Positions 22,574 through 31,572 of a stretch of 62,500 nt of DNA are shown here, piece after piece. Under the pieces are notes generated by a model. That model did no database searches, was not told where the DNA came from, and saw only the letters and a program-made list of their open reading frames with translations. A program made the position numbers and the translations under genes. Numbering within the stretch: the stretch's first letter is position 1; each line of letters opens with the position of its first letter. This stretch comes from Rhizobium sp. NZLR1 (lineage in GTDB: Bacteria > Pseudomonadota > Alphaproteobacteria > Rhizobiales > Rhizobiaceae). The stretch is from contig NZ_CP071632.1 of the NCBI RefSeq assembly GCF_017357385.1, positions 1 to 62,500 of the forward strand, in the 5' to 3' direction.

Positions 22574-25500
22574 TCACTTTGTCTTGACTGCTGCAAGCGC
22601 CAAACCGAGCGCCTTTTCGCTCAGCGTGTAGAGCGAGGCGTTCTCGGTATAGACAAGCATGCAATCGATACGCTTATCAGGATAGAGCGGCGCCAGGATC
22701 TCGCGATAGATCGCCAGCTGCGCCCGGTGCGCGAAGGGGATAGCCTCCTCTGTCGCCGGCGGCACCCGATTGGTCTTGTAGTCGAGAATGACGACGCGAT
22801 CGGCAAGGACGGCAAGCCGGTCGATGCGGCCGGAGACGGCATAGCGCCTGTCTTCGAGCGTCAACGTTCCCATGATCGAGACCTCGGGCTGGGCCTGCGC
22901 ACCGAGGACGGACTGCAGACCCTCTTCGTCCAATAGTTTCAGAACCGAATCAACAAGTTTGCGCCGTTCGGCTTCCGGCCAGAACCGAGCCGCTCGTTCG
23001 GCATAGCGGCCTGCGGCATCAGGCCGTTCGGCAAGCGGAATTTCGGGAAGCGCCTGCAGCATGCGGTGGATCAGCCTGCCCTTCTCCAGCGAACGATCGC
23101 TGCGCTGCTTCTCGCCAAACAGCGGCGAAACGACGAGCAAGCCACCCGCGTCTTCATCGATGATCGTCCCGGCGCCGGAGGGGCTGAGCGGCCGGGGCAG
23201 CCCGGCCTGCGGCGGCAACGGCCGCAACAGACCGTCCGGCAGGGTGTCCATGCTGTCGCGCTCCTGGCTGCGGTCGGTGCGTTCGAAGCGTCGTTCCACC
23301 CGCGGCACGCGCCATTTGATACCCGGCCATTCCCCATCGGGACTCGAGAATGTGGTCGTCTCCACCAGCGGATGATTGTCGCGCAGTGCCGTCGAAATCA
23401 TCAGATGCCAGGTGTCGTTGTTCACACGCACGCCGCGATAGCCGCAGACGACCAGCCGGTCGGCGGCTCGCGTCATGGCGACATAGAGCAATCGGCGATA
23501 TTCTTCCTCCGCCAGCATCTGGATACGCGCAGCATCGTCCTGGGTCAGCGAATTGGCGAGATCGGAGACAGGAACCCAGACGGGCATCGGCGGCTCGTCG
23601 GCGTCGGTCTCGATCAGGCGAAGCTTCGGCAGATGGGTATGGGTAAAAGCCTTCGAACCGCCGTCGACGAGGAAAACGATCGGTGCCTCAAGACCCTTGG
23701 AGGCATGCACCGTCATGATCCGCACTTCATTGCGCCCCTTGTCCTGCTCGCGCTTGACCACGGGCGCTTCGAGCTCCAGCGTCGAGATGAAGGACTGCAG
23801 CCCGGGGAGGCCGGAGCTCTCGTGGTCGAGCGTGAAGGTCAGGAATTCGTCGAGGATATCGCTGACCTCGGTGCCGAGCCGGGCAAGGAATTGCCGCCGC
23901 CCGCCATGGCTGCCGAGCACACGCGCATAGAAATCGTGGACCGACAGGCTCCTGGATTGGCGAAGGAACAATTCAAGCCTCTCGACGGCTGCGCGGAAAC
24001 GCTCGGTGCCATCGGCGGCGAAACTTTTGAGATGGTGCCAGACGCTCTCATTATCGCCGCGTAGCGCGGCGATCGCAAAGATGTCGTCCTCGGAAAGATC
24101 AAACAGCGGACTCTTGAGCACGGCGGCGAGCGAAAGGTCGTCTTCCGGCAGAAGCAGGAAACGGCCGAGCGCCAGCAGATCCTGCACGGCGATATGGCTG
24201 GTCAGCACCAGTCTGTCGGCGCCGGCGACCGGAATGTCGCCGCGGCGCTTCAACGCGCGCGTCAACGCATTGACGAAGGCGTCGCGTTTGCGCACCAGCA
24301 CAAGGATGTCGCCGGCTTCGATCAGACGCTCCTTGCCCTTGTCGACGATCGTCTCGCGCCCGACCAGCGTGCCGATCGAATGGGCGATCCGCCGCGCCAG
24401 GATTGCGGCTGGCGCGCTTTCCGGCGTTGCGTCGAAGGGCGCCGTCCAATCCTCCTCCTTCATCACCGCTTCCGGCGCGACCATCTCCCAGAGATCGACG
24501 GCGCCGGGATGTCCGATGCGGCTGGAGCGATGCACCACCGGTTCGCCGAGCGCGCTGAGGCCGCGCGCATTGTTTGGTTCCCTGAAAATATGGTCGACGG
24601 CCTCGAGCACATCCGCGGTCGAGCGGAAGGAAAGCGGCAGCCGGACCGAGGAAAAGCTCTGCCCGCTGTCGGACACCCGCCGCCGCGTTCGGTCGCTTTC
24701 CTCGGAAAAACGCTCAGGCCGCGCTCCTTGAAAGGAATAGATCGACTGTTTCTCGTCGCCGACGGCAAACAGCGTGCGCACGATCGGCCGGGCGCTTTCG
24801 CCGGAGAAGAAATCCTCGGCGAGCGACTGGATGACGCTCCACTGGATCGGGCTGGTATCCTGCGCTTCATCGACGAGGATATGGTCGATGCCGCGATCGA
24901 GCTTGTAGTGGATCCAGGGGCCGACGCCGCTTTTCGTCAGCAGGTCGGCGGTGCGGGTGATGAGATCCTCGAAATCGAGCTGGCTGCGCTGTTTCTTCAG
25001 TTCTTCGTAGTCGTGGTTCAGCCGGTCGGCGAGCACGAGCGCTGCATGTGTGGCGCCGTACATCCGCATCAGTTTCAGCCGGTCGCGGCTTGCGGCGACA
25101 TGGGCGCGGGCAGCGGCAATGGCGCCCGCCAGCTGCGGTGCGTCGGCAAGCATCGCCTTGACTGAGAATTGCGAGTCCGCCTTCGGCTCGCCCTTGGCTG
25201 TCAAAAAGATTTTCTCGAGAAACTCAGCGCGCCTTGCGTCATCGCGTTCCCGCCCGGCAAGCTTGAGGCCGTAGGCAACCTCCTGCGCTTTCGTGCCGCC
25301 CTTCTGGTCGGCAAGCGACAGATAAAGCTCCAGCATGCCGCCCGAAAGCTCCGGCAAAGGCCAATATTGCGCGGCGATCCGGCTTTCCGTGTCGCCGGCG
25401 GCAAGGCCAAGCCTTTCTCGCAGGACCTTTTCCACGCCGCCCTGCCGTTCGGCGATTGCCGTGAAACGACGGATTGCGTTGCGATTGGCGACGATGTCGC

Positions 25501-26125
25501 CGAGCAGGTTCTCCAGTCCGGATTCGTCGCCGAGATCGAGCACATAGGCGAACGCCTCGGCAAGCGCGCTGTCTCCCTCCGGCGCGGTTGCCGTCAGCAG
25601 CGCCCGGCGCGCATCGGAAAGCAGCACCACCGCCGCCCGGTCGTCGAGAACCGAGAAATGCCCGGCGACGTTGGCCTCCAGTGGAAACTGGTGCAGCAGC
25701 GCCTCGCAAAAAGCATGGATCGTCTGGATCTTCAGCCCGCCGGGTGTCTCCAGCGCCTTCGCGAACAGCCGGCGGGCCTCGGCAAGCTTCAGTCCATCGG
25801 GAGCCGTCCCCTCGATCTGGGTGATCCGCCGGCTAAGGTCTTCATCGTCAAGCACCACCCAGTCCGCCAGCCGCTCGAAGACGCGGTTCGACATTTCGGA
25901 AGCCGCAGCCTTGGTATAGGTGAGGCACAAAATGGCAGAAGGCCGCGCCCCGACCAGCAGAAGACGGATGACGCGCTGTGTCAGCACATGCGTCTTGCCG
26001 GAGCCGGCATTGGCCGAGACCCATGCCGAACGCAAGGGATCGGAGGCAATCGCCTGCTGGATCGTCGTCCAGCCGATCCAGGCGCCAGGATCATCGTCGT
26101 TGGGAAGAGGCGTTACATCACTCAT
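22574..26125 (-). CDS. addA: double-strand break repair helicase-nuclease AddA
   Basis: Helicase-nuclease subunit of the AddAB complex, which resects double-strand ends and loads RecA, the RecBCD equivalent. The 1183 aa protein has the UvrD-like motifs: Walker [14 protein letters not shown] (residues 37-49), motif [10 protein letters not shown], the LRFRST-like [14 protein letters not shown], motif [16 protein letters not shown], motif [13 protein letters not shown], and the RecB-type nuclease core VILDYKTNR near the C-terminus. The start at 26125 overlaps addB by 8 bp; about 100 more open codons upstream are shadow of addB. Confidence 0.97.
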   Translation of the reverse strand: MSDVTPLPNDDDPGAWIGWTTIQQAIASDPLRSAWVSANAGSGKTHVLTQRVIRLLLVGARPSAILCLTYTKAAASEMSNRVFERLADWVVLDDEDLSRRITQIEGTAPDGLKLAEARRLFAKALETPGGLKIQTIHAFCEALLHQFPLEANVAGHFSVLDDRAAVVLLSDARRALLTATAPEGDSALAEAFAYVLDLGDESGLENLLGDIVANRNAIRRFTAIAERQGGVEKVLRERLGLAAGDTESRIAAQYWPLPELSGGMLELYLSLADQKGGTKAQEVAYGLKLAGRERDDARRAEFLEKIFLTAKGEPKADSQFSVKAMLADAPQLAGAIAAARAHVAASRDRLKLMRMYGATHAALVLADRLNHDYEELKKQRSQLDFEDLITRTADLLTKSGVGPWIHYKLDRGIDHILVDEAQDTSPIQWSVIQSLAEDFFSGESARPIVRTLFAVGDEKQSIYSFQGARPERFSEESDRTRRRVSDSGQSFSSVRLPLSFRSTADVLEAVDHIFREPNNARGLSALGEPVVHRSSRIGHPGAVDLWEMVAPEAVMKEEDWTAPFDATPESAPAAILARRIAHSIGTLVGRETIVDKGKERLIEAGDILVLVRKRDAFVNALTRALKRRGDIPVAGADRLVLTSHIAVQDLLALGRFLLLPEDDLSLAAVLKSPLFDLSEDDIFAIAALRGDNESVWHHLKSFAADGTERFRAAVERLELFLRQSRSLSVHDFYARVLGSHGGRRQFLARLGTEVSDILDEFLTFTLDHESSGLPGLQSFISTLELEAPVVKREQDKGRNEVRIMTVHASKGLEAPIVFLVDGGSKAFTHTHLPKLRLIETDADEPPMPVWVPVSDLANSLTQDDAARIQMLAEEEYRRLLYVAMTRAADRLVVCGYRGVRVNNDTWHLMISTALRDNHPLVETTTFSSPDGEWPGIKWRVPRVERRFERTDRSQERDSMDTLPDGLLRPLPPQAGLPRPLSPSGAGTIIDEDAGGLLVVSPLFGEKQRSDRSLEKGRLIHRMLQALPEIPLAERPDAAGRYAERAARFWPEAERRKLVDSVLKLLDEEGLQSVLGAQAQPEVSIMGTLTLEDRRYAVSGRIDRLAVLADRVVILDYKTNRVPPATEEAIPFAHRAQLAIYREILAPLYPDKRIDCMLVYTENASLYTLSEKALGLALAAVKTK

Positions 26126-29100
26126 CGCTGCCGCCTTCGTCGGTTTCGGCTGTCGACCATTCGGAGACGCGGGCGAGGTGATCATAGTCGCCGCCGAAAT
26201 CGAATTGCTGCGCCGGAATGAGCCGCGAGGTGAAGCCTTTCTCCCCGGACTGCAGCAATCCGACGAACTTGACCAACTGGTCGATCGATTCCTCGGCGAG
26301 ATCCATCGCCGATTTCGCCTTGTCGCTGCGTGCCGAGCTTTCGTTGTTGACGGTGTCGACCTGAAAACGACGTCCCGGCCGCAGGCGCACATAGAGCAGG
26401 TCCTGCGGCACAAGACGACCGGCATCACGGAAGGCGCCGGCGCTCAAGGCCGCCGCTTCGAGCGCAAGCTGCGGATCGAGAAGCACGCGGGCCTGCGCTG
26501 GCGACGGATTGTAGCCGGTCTTGTAATCGATGATATCGGCGGCGTTCGGTCCGGTGATGTCGATCCGGTCCGCAACTCCGTTAAGCCGGATATTGATCGG
26601 CTCCAATTCGAAGCCGCCACGCACCTCCGTCAGTGTTTTGCGGATGCCGGGTCGCCGTCCGGTTTCCCATTCGAGGAAGGCGCGGGCAACCGCGCGGAAG
26701 CGCGGCCGCCACACGGCATCGATATGCGCCGGCAGCTGCTCCATGTCGAAAAGCTCGGAAAGGATGCGCTCCATCGCCGCTGCCGCATCCGGCGTGCCGG
26801 CGACATGGGCTTCGCGAATGAACCGGTCGATGATCTTATGATAGAGCGTTCCGCGTTCGGCCGCTCCTGGATCGCGGTTGAATGTATCGACGGGATCGAG
26901 GCGCAGGATGCGGCGCGCATAGATGGCATAGGGGTCCCGGCGCAGCCGACCGACTTCGCTGAAGGAGTAGGATTTCGGCTGCAGTGCCAACGGTGGTTTC
27001 GGCGAGGGGCGTTGCGTCGGTGCCTGGGCTTCTCCACGGTCGATCAGGCCGGCCCATTGGAGGAACCGGTTGCCGCGTCCCTTCAACTCCGCTTCGAACG
27101 CCTCTCCGGCGAGCGCTAGCAGCCGCTGCAGCCAACGGGAGGCGACCGTCGGTGTCGAGCCCTGGCGCAGCGCGCGCGAATAGATCAGATGGCGCGTGCC
27201 ATTCGCCATCTCGAAGTCATGCGCCAGCTGGCCGATACGCCGTTCCGGCGGCTCGAGGCCGATCTCCGTCTTCATCATGCGCGGAATGAAGGGATTGTTG
27301 GCGGTCTGCCCTGGCCAGGTGCCCTCGTTCAGGCCGCCGAGGATCAGCGTATCGACGCTCTGCAGGCGGGCTTCCAGCGTGCCGAAAATGAAGAGGCGGG
27401 GATGACTGAGTGCCCGTGGCTTCACCACATGGCCGGCAGCAAGTGCTGCCATAATGTCGATCCATTGCGGCCCGTCGGCTTCCATCTGGCCGTCCGTGCC
27501 GATGACCTCGCCGAGCAGGGCGGCGAGCGCATCTCCCGCTTCACCAGACCAGAGATCGGCGAGATTGCCGTGCGGATCGGCCGCGACTGCTTCGAGCGAA
27601 CGACCGCTACGCTCCGCCCATTCCGACAAAGACAAGCTTACCGTCCTTGCGCGATCTTCCGGCCGGTGCCGGATCAGCGTCGAAGCCAGCGGCTCGGTCG
27701 CTTGTGTGACCCGCCGGGCAAGATCGTACGCGGCATCGGCAGCGTCAGCCGAAAGCGCCTTTCGCCATTGCGGTGCGTGCCTGTCCTGGGCCTGTTCGGC
27801 AAGCTGATGGGTCAGCAGCGGCTCGAGCCTGCTGATATCCACCTCCGCCACGCCGCCACGCAGGGCCAGCAGCTCGAGCGCCTCGGTAGCGGAAATCAAT
27901 GCGTCGCGTTCCAGGCCGAAACGGGCCAGCGGATGTTTGAGCAGCGAAATAATCGCCACCGGATCGCCCGGGCGCAGCGCTGCTTCCAGCAGCAATTGCA
28001 GCAGCGTGCCCTGCGGCATGGCTGCAAGCGGTGTGCCGGCCGAATCGTCGGCGAGGATGTCGAAGCGGGAAAGCTCCGCCATAACCCGTCGGGCGAGATT
28101 GCGGTCCGGGGTAATGAGGGCAGCCCGGCTTTCGCCGTCCTGCCCCGGCTTTTCCAACGCCAGCCGCAGCCCAATCGCAATCGCGGTCGCTTCCTCGCGT
28201 TCGTTGGCGGCTTCGATCAGCGAAACATCGGCAAAGGCGGAAGACAGGCTGCCATCGGGCAGGTCGCTCTTCCAAGCGCCCCAATCGCTGGTCGCCTCCG
28301 CCGGGACGAGCGTCCGAGACAGGATTTCGGCGCGCCGCTCAAGATCGGCCTCGGGCCGTTCAAGAAGGGTCACGTCGGCACGCGTGAGCTTCAGCCGCTT
28401 GAGCAGCAACGACAGGCCGTATTGCGGATGGCTCCGGCTTGCAGGATTGGCATGTTGGCCGGGTGCCGGTTCTGGCGCCACCATCTGCCAGTGCCTTTCG
28501 GGCATAGAGAGATCGAGCCCCGGAAGCACGATCACACCCTCAGGCAGATTGGCGACGGCGGCGATGAGATCGGCGGTGGCGGGAACCGAGCCCGTCGAAC
28601 CGGCAATGATGATCGGCCCAGTCGGTTTCGTCGTGGTAAGCCTTGATGCTTCGGCCCGCAGGATGGCGTTTCGGTGCCGCGCCGGCGAGGATTTGCCGAG
28701 TTCGGAAAGCCTCTCCGGCCAGAAGGCGCTGGCGATCTGCAGAAACTCCGCCGTCAGCTGCCACCAGGCGGCATAGTCGCCGGTGTCGAGTTTCGACAGT
28801 TCAGACCAGTCGAGATCCTCGGTTTCGATGGAATCGATCAGTTCCGCAAGGTTGCGGGCGAGCCAGATCGCATCTGCCGGGCTTGCCGGCGCAACGAGCG
28901 GTGAGTCCGAATGAATGTGGCGAACGATTTCGGGCAGTTTGTTTCGCCAGGCGAGGATGAGCCGCGCAAGCTCCAACAGACGGGCGGTATTCGACAGCGG
29001 TTGGGCGAGGTCTATCGTCGCCGGCAGCGCCTCGTCGAAATAGCCGCTGTCGTCATCGGTTTCGCCGAGAGGACGGATGACCGGCAGGATCGCCGAGCGG

Positions 29101-29312
29101 CCGCCGAGCAGGTCGACGAATTCCGAGCGCAGCACACGCACGGCACGCCGGGTCGGCAGATAGATCGTTACCCTGGCGAGCGACAGCGGATCATCGGCCT
29201 GATGCCGGAAGAGCGGCGTCAGGCGGCCGTCGCAAAGCGTCGTCGCCAGCGTTTTCAGAAAGGAGAGGCCCGCCGGGATCGTCAGAATGCGTGGCTGATG
29301 CCGCTCCGCCAT
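26118..29312 (-). CDS. addB: double-strand break repair protein AddB (alphaproteobacterial type)
   Basis: Partner nuclease of AddA. The 1064 aa protein has a degenerate helicase-like N-terminus (LTIPAGLSFLKTL in place of a Walker A), LILGGLNEGTWPGQT in the middle, and a C-terminal RecB-type nuclease with GVADRID and IIDYKTGYNPS. Only one cysteine is present (about residue 27), so the four cysteines that bind the iron-sulfur cluster in B. subtilis AddB are absent. Three bp after murU and overlapping addA by 8 bp. Confidence 0.95.
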   Translation of the reverse strand: MAERHQPRILTIPAGLSFLKTLATTLCDGRLTPLFRHQADDPLSLARVTIYLPTRRAVRVLRSEFVDLLGGRSAILPVIRPLGETDDDSGYFDEALPATIDLAQPLSNTARLLELARLILAWRNKLPEIVRHIHSDSPLVAPASPADAIWLARNLAELIDSIETEDLDWSELSKLDTGDYAAWWQLTAEFLQIASAFWPERLSELGKSSPARHRNAILRAEASRLTTTKPTGPIIIAGSTGSVPATADLIAAVANLPEGVIVLPGLDLSMPERHWQMVAPEPAPGQHANPASRSHPQYGLSLLLKRLKLTRADVTLLERPEADLERRAEILSRTLVPAEATSDWGAWKSDLPDGSLSSAFADVSLIEAANEREEATAIAIGLRLALEKPGQDGESRAALITPDRNLARRVMAELSRFDILADDSAGTPLAAMPQGTLLQLLLEAALRPGDPVAIISLLKHPLARFGLERDALISATEALELLALRGGVAEVDISRLEPLLTHQLAEQAQDRHAPQWRKALSADAADAAYDLARRVTQATEPLASTLIRHRPEDRARTVSLSLSEWAERSGRSLEAVAADPHGNLADLWSGEAGDALAALLGEVIGTDGQMEADGPQWIDIMAALAAGHVVKPRALSHPRLFIFGTLEARLQSVDTLILGGLNEGTWPGQTANNPFIPRMMKTEIGLEPPERRIGQLAHDFEMANGTRHLIYSRALRQGSTPTVASRWLQRLLALAGEAFEAELKGRGNRFLQWAGLIDRGEAQAPTQRPSPKPPLALQPKSYSFSEVGRLRRDPYAIYARRILRLDPVDTFNRDPGAAERGTLYHKIIDRFIREAHVAGTPDAAAAMERILSELFDMEQLPAHIDAVWRPRFRAVARAFLEWETGRRPGIRKTLTEVRGGFELEPINIRLNGVADRIDITGPNAADIIDYKTGYNPSPAQARVLLDPQLALEAAALSAGAFRDAGRLVPQDLLYVRLRPGRRFQVDTVNNESSARSDKAKSAMDLAEESIDQLVKFVGLLQSGEKGFTSRLIPAQQFDFGGDYDHLARVSEWSTAETDEGGSDE

Positions 29313-29315
29313 GGC

Positions 29316-30047
29316 TCACGCAAACGCCCGCAACCGACGGATCGTTTCCTCCGCCTCGCCGATCGCCTCCGGCGTTCCCACTGTCAGCCAATGGCCGTCG
29401 AGCACCATGCCGAAAAGGCGGCCGCGTGCGATTGCCTTGTCGAAATAGATATTGAGGTTGAAGGCATCCTGCGGCGCGTTGTCGAACAGCGATGGGTTCA
29501 TGGCGATCGCTCCGGCGTAAACGACGGGATTGGACGGATCGTCGCGATAACGCGTCAGCCGGCCATCCGCTGCGAGGCTGAAATCGTTCTTGCCGTTGTG
29601 GCCCGTCGTATCCTCTATCATCACACAAAGCAGCGCCATGTCCATGCGCTTGGCATCGAAGAATCCGGCTAAGCGTTGCAGGTTCGTTGGCCGCCCCGGC
29701 TGTTCGCCGATCCAGAACAGGTCGGCATTCATGACGAAGATATCGTCGCGGGTCAGCAGCCTCAGCCCCTTCACCAGTCCGCCGCCGGAGTTCATCAGCG
29801 CGTCCCGCTCGTCGGAAATCACGATGTCGAGGCCAGGATAATTCTTCAGATGATCGAGCATCTGGTCGGCGTGGTGATGAACGTTGACGGCGGCTCGTTC
29901 GATGCCGGCCGCCACCAGCGAATCCAGCGCGTAGTCGATCATCGGCTTGCCGTCGATTTTCACCAGCGGCTTCGGGATCGTCTCGGTGATCGGGCGCATG
30001 CGGGTCCCGAGACCCGCGGCCAGTACCATAGCTTGTCTGATGCTCAT
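29316..30047 (-). CDS. murU: N-acetylmuramate-1-phosphate uridylyltransferase (MurU-like)
   Basis: Sugar-1-phosphate nucleotidyltransferase, 243 aa. Opens MVLAAGLGTRMRPITETIPKPLVKIDGKP, with the GXGTRMRP nucleotide loop and catalytic Lys, and has SGGGLVKGL and VMNADLFW (metal-binding Asp). In the MurU pathway it converts MurNAc-1-P to UDP-MurNAc, bypassing de novo synthesis and the fosfomycin target. That call rests on the neighbouring AmgK-like kinase; other sugar nucleotidyltransferases look alike. Lies 13 bp after the tsaE/kinase gene. Confidence 0.88.
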   Translation of the reverse strand: MSIRQAMVLAAGLGTRMRPITETIPKPLVKIDGKPMIDYALDSLVAAGIERAAVNVHHHADQMLDHLKNYPGLDIVISDERDALMNSGGGLVKGLRLLTRDDIFVMNADLFWIGEQPGRPTNLQRLAGFFDAKRMDMALLCVMIEDTTGHNGKNDFSLAADGRLTRYRDDPSNPVVYAGAIAMNPSLFDNAPQDAFNLNIYFDKAIARGRLFGMVLDGHWLTVGTPEAIGEAEETIRRLRAFA

Positions 30048-30060
30048 GCTGATCCGGAAC

Positions 30061-31572
30061 TTATGATTCGCGTTGGCCTATTCCAGCCCTTGCGCACCAA
30101 TCGCGCAAGGGGGCAAGCGCTTCATGCTCGAGTGCGACCTGCAGATAGGTGAGCGTTCGCGGCATATGTTTGAGATAGCCGGGCTTGCCGTCACGCTGCA
30201 GCAGCCGCACCCAGAGACCGGCAAGCTTGCAATTACGTTGCGCCGACATGATGGACCAGGCCTTCATGAATCCGGCTTCGTCGAAGCCGCCCTGGCCTCG
30301 GCGAAGGGCGAGATAATCGTCCATCAGCTGCCGGAAGAGATCCGGTTCGATTGTCACTCGCGCATCCTGAACGATCGAGGCGAGATCATAGGCGGTGGGG
30401 CCGATCATGGCGTCCTGGAAATCGATGATGCCGATCTTGCGAATGCCGCTTTCTAGTTCGCGCCAGATGATGTTCGGCGAATGGAAGTCGCGCAGCAACA
30501 GGTTCTTCTCGGCCGCCGCGAGCTCGTCGATCAGCGAGTCCCAGATCGCCAGATAGTCCGCACGTTCGGCATCCGTGGGTGCTGTACCGCGCTTCCAGGC
30601 AATATGCCAATCGAGCACAAGCTGCACTTCCATCTTCATTGCCGTGCGATCGAAGTCCGGAATGTGATGCGTATGTATCGCGGAAACCGGGATATCCTGC
30701 GGAATCTGCATGGAATGAAGATGGGCAAGGCAGGCGATGCTTTGCCGGTAACGTTCGGTGACCGGCCGTCCGTCGTCATCGAGCACGCCCTCGGTGCCGA
30801 GATCCTCGATCAGCAGGATGCCCTGTTCATAGTCGACCTGATAGATCTCCGGCGTCGCAAATCCCCGCTCGCGCAACACATTGGCGATCGCGACGAAAGG
30901 ATAGGCATTCTGTGCGAGATGCGCGACCTTGGGATACGGCTTGCCGTCATAGACGGGCGGTCCCTCGGGATGCGGGCGCCAATCCATCAGTATTTTTCGT
31001 TGAGCAGCGTTCGGATAGATCGCTTCATAGGCGCGCAACGACGCATCGCCGGTCAGGAAGCGGCGTTTGACTTCGGGATAGCCGGCTTTGTCGAGGAAAT
31101 CGCGGATCGCCAGGACACGATGGATGCGGAAGGCGTGTGCGCCGGCGGCTTTGATTGTTGCTCGGCGGCCGCTGCCTTCATGTGCGAGCCTCAGCGTGAT
31201 GTGCTCGGCCGGTAGTTCGCCCTCAGCCATCTCGGGCCATTCGACGAGGCAGATCCCGTTCTCCAGGGCTTCATCGAAGCCGAGTTCGGTCAATTCGGCG
31301 GGATTGCCGAGCCGGTAGAGATCGAAGTGCGAAACCGGGAGGCGCAGATCGTAGGATTGCACCAGGGTGAAGGTCGGGCTCGGGACCTCGAGCCCCTCGT
31401 CATCGGCCATGGCGCGCAGGATCGCCCGTGCCAGCGAGGATTTCCCCGCGCCGAGATCGCCGGAAAGGGCGAGGCAATCGCCGGCTTTCAAGGCCAGCGC
31501 CAGGTCTTCACCCAGTCGAGATGTAGCCGCCTCGTCTTTCAGAAAAAGCGAGATCGTATCGCTGGTCGTCAT
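30061..31572 (-). CDS. TsaE - aminoglycoside-phosphotransferase-like sugar kinase fusion (AmgK-like)
   Basis: A 503 aa two-domain protein. Residues 1 to about 150 are TsaE, the ATPase of the tRNA t6A37 threonylcarbamoyl complex: SGDLGAGKSSLAR (37-49), SPTFTLVQSY, HFDLYRL and LVEWPE. Residues about 165-495 are an APH-family kinase with LLIEDLG, catalytic Asp362 in LLRDFHSPN and metal Asp384 in IIDFQDA. The kinase half resembles AmgK, the MurNAc/GlcNAc anomeric kinase that feeds MurU, and murU follows directly. It overlaps the DivL-like gene upstream by 4 bp. Domain calls are strong; the substrate is inferred. Confidence 0.92.
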   Translation of the reverse strand: MTTSDTISLFLKDEAATSRLGEDLALALKAGDCLALSGDLGAGKSSLARAILRAMADDEGLEVPSPTFTLVQSYDLRLPVSHFDLYRLGNPAELTELGFDEALENGICLVEWPEMAEGELPAEHITLRLAHEGSGRRATIKAAGAHAFRIHRVLAIRDFLDKAGYPEVKRRFLTGDASLRAYEAIYPNAAQRKILMDWRPHPEGPPVYDGKPYPKVAHLAQNAYPFVAIANVLRERGFATPEIYQVDYEQGILLIEDLGTEGVLDDDGRPVTERYRQSIACLAHLHSMQIPQDIPVSAIHTHHIPDFDRTAMKMEVQLVLDWHIAWKRGTAPTDAERADYLAIWDSLIDELAAAEKNLLLRDFHSPNIIWRELESGIRKIGIIDFQDAMIGPTAYDLASIVQDARVTIEPDLFRQLMDDYLALRRGQGGFDEAGFMKAWSIMSAQRNCKLAGLWVRLLQRDGKPGYLKHMPRTLTYLQVALEHEALAPLRDWCARAGIGQRES

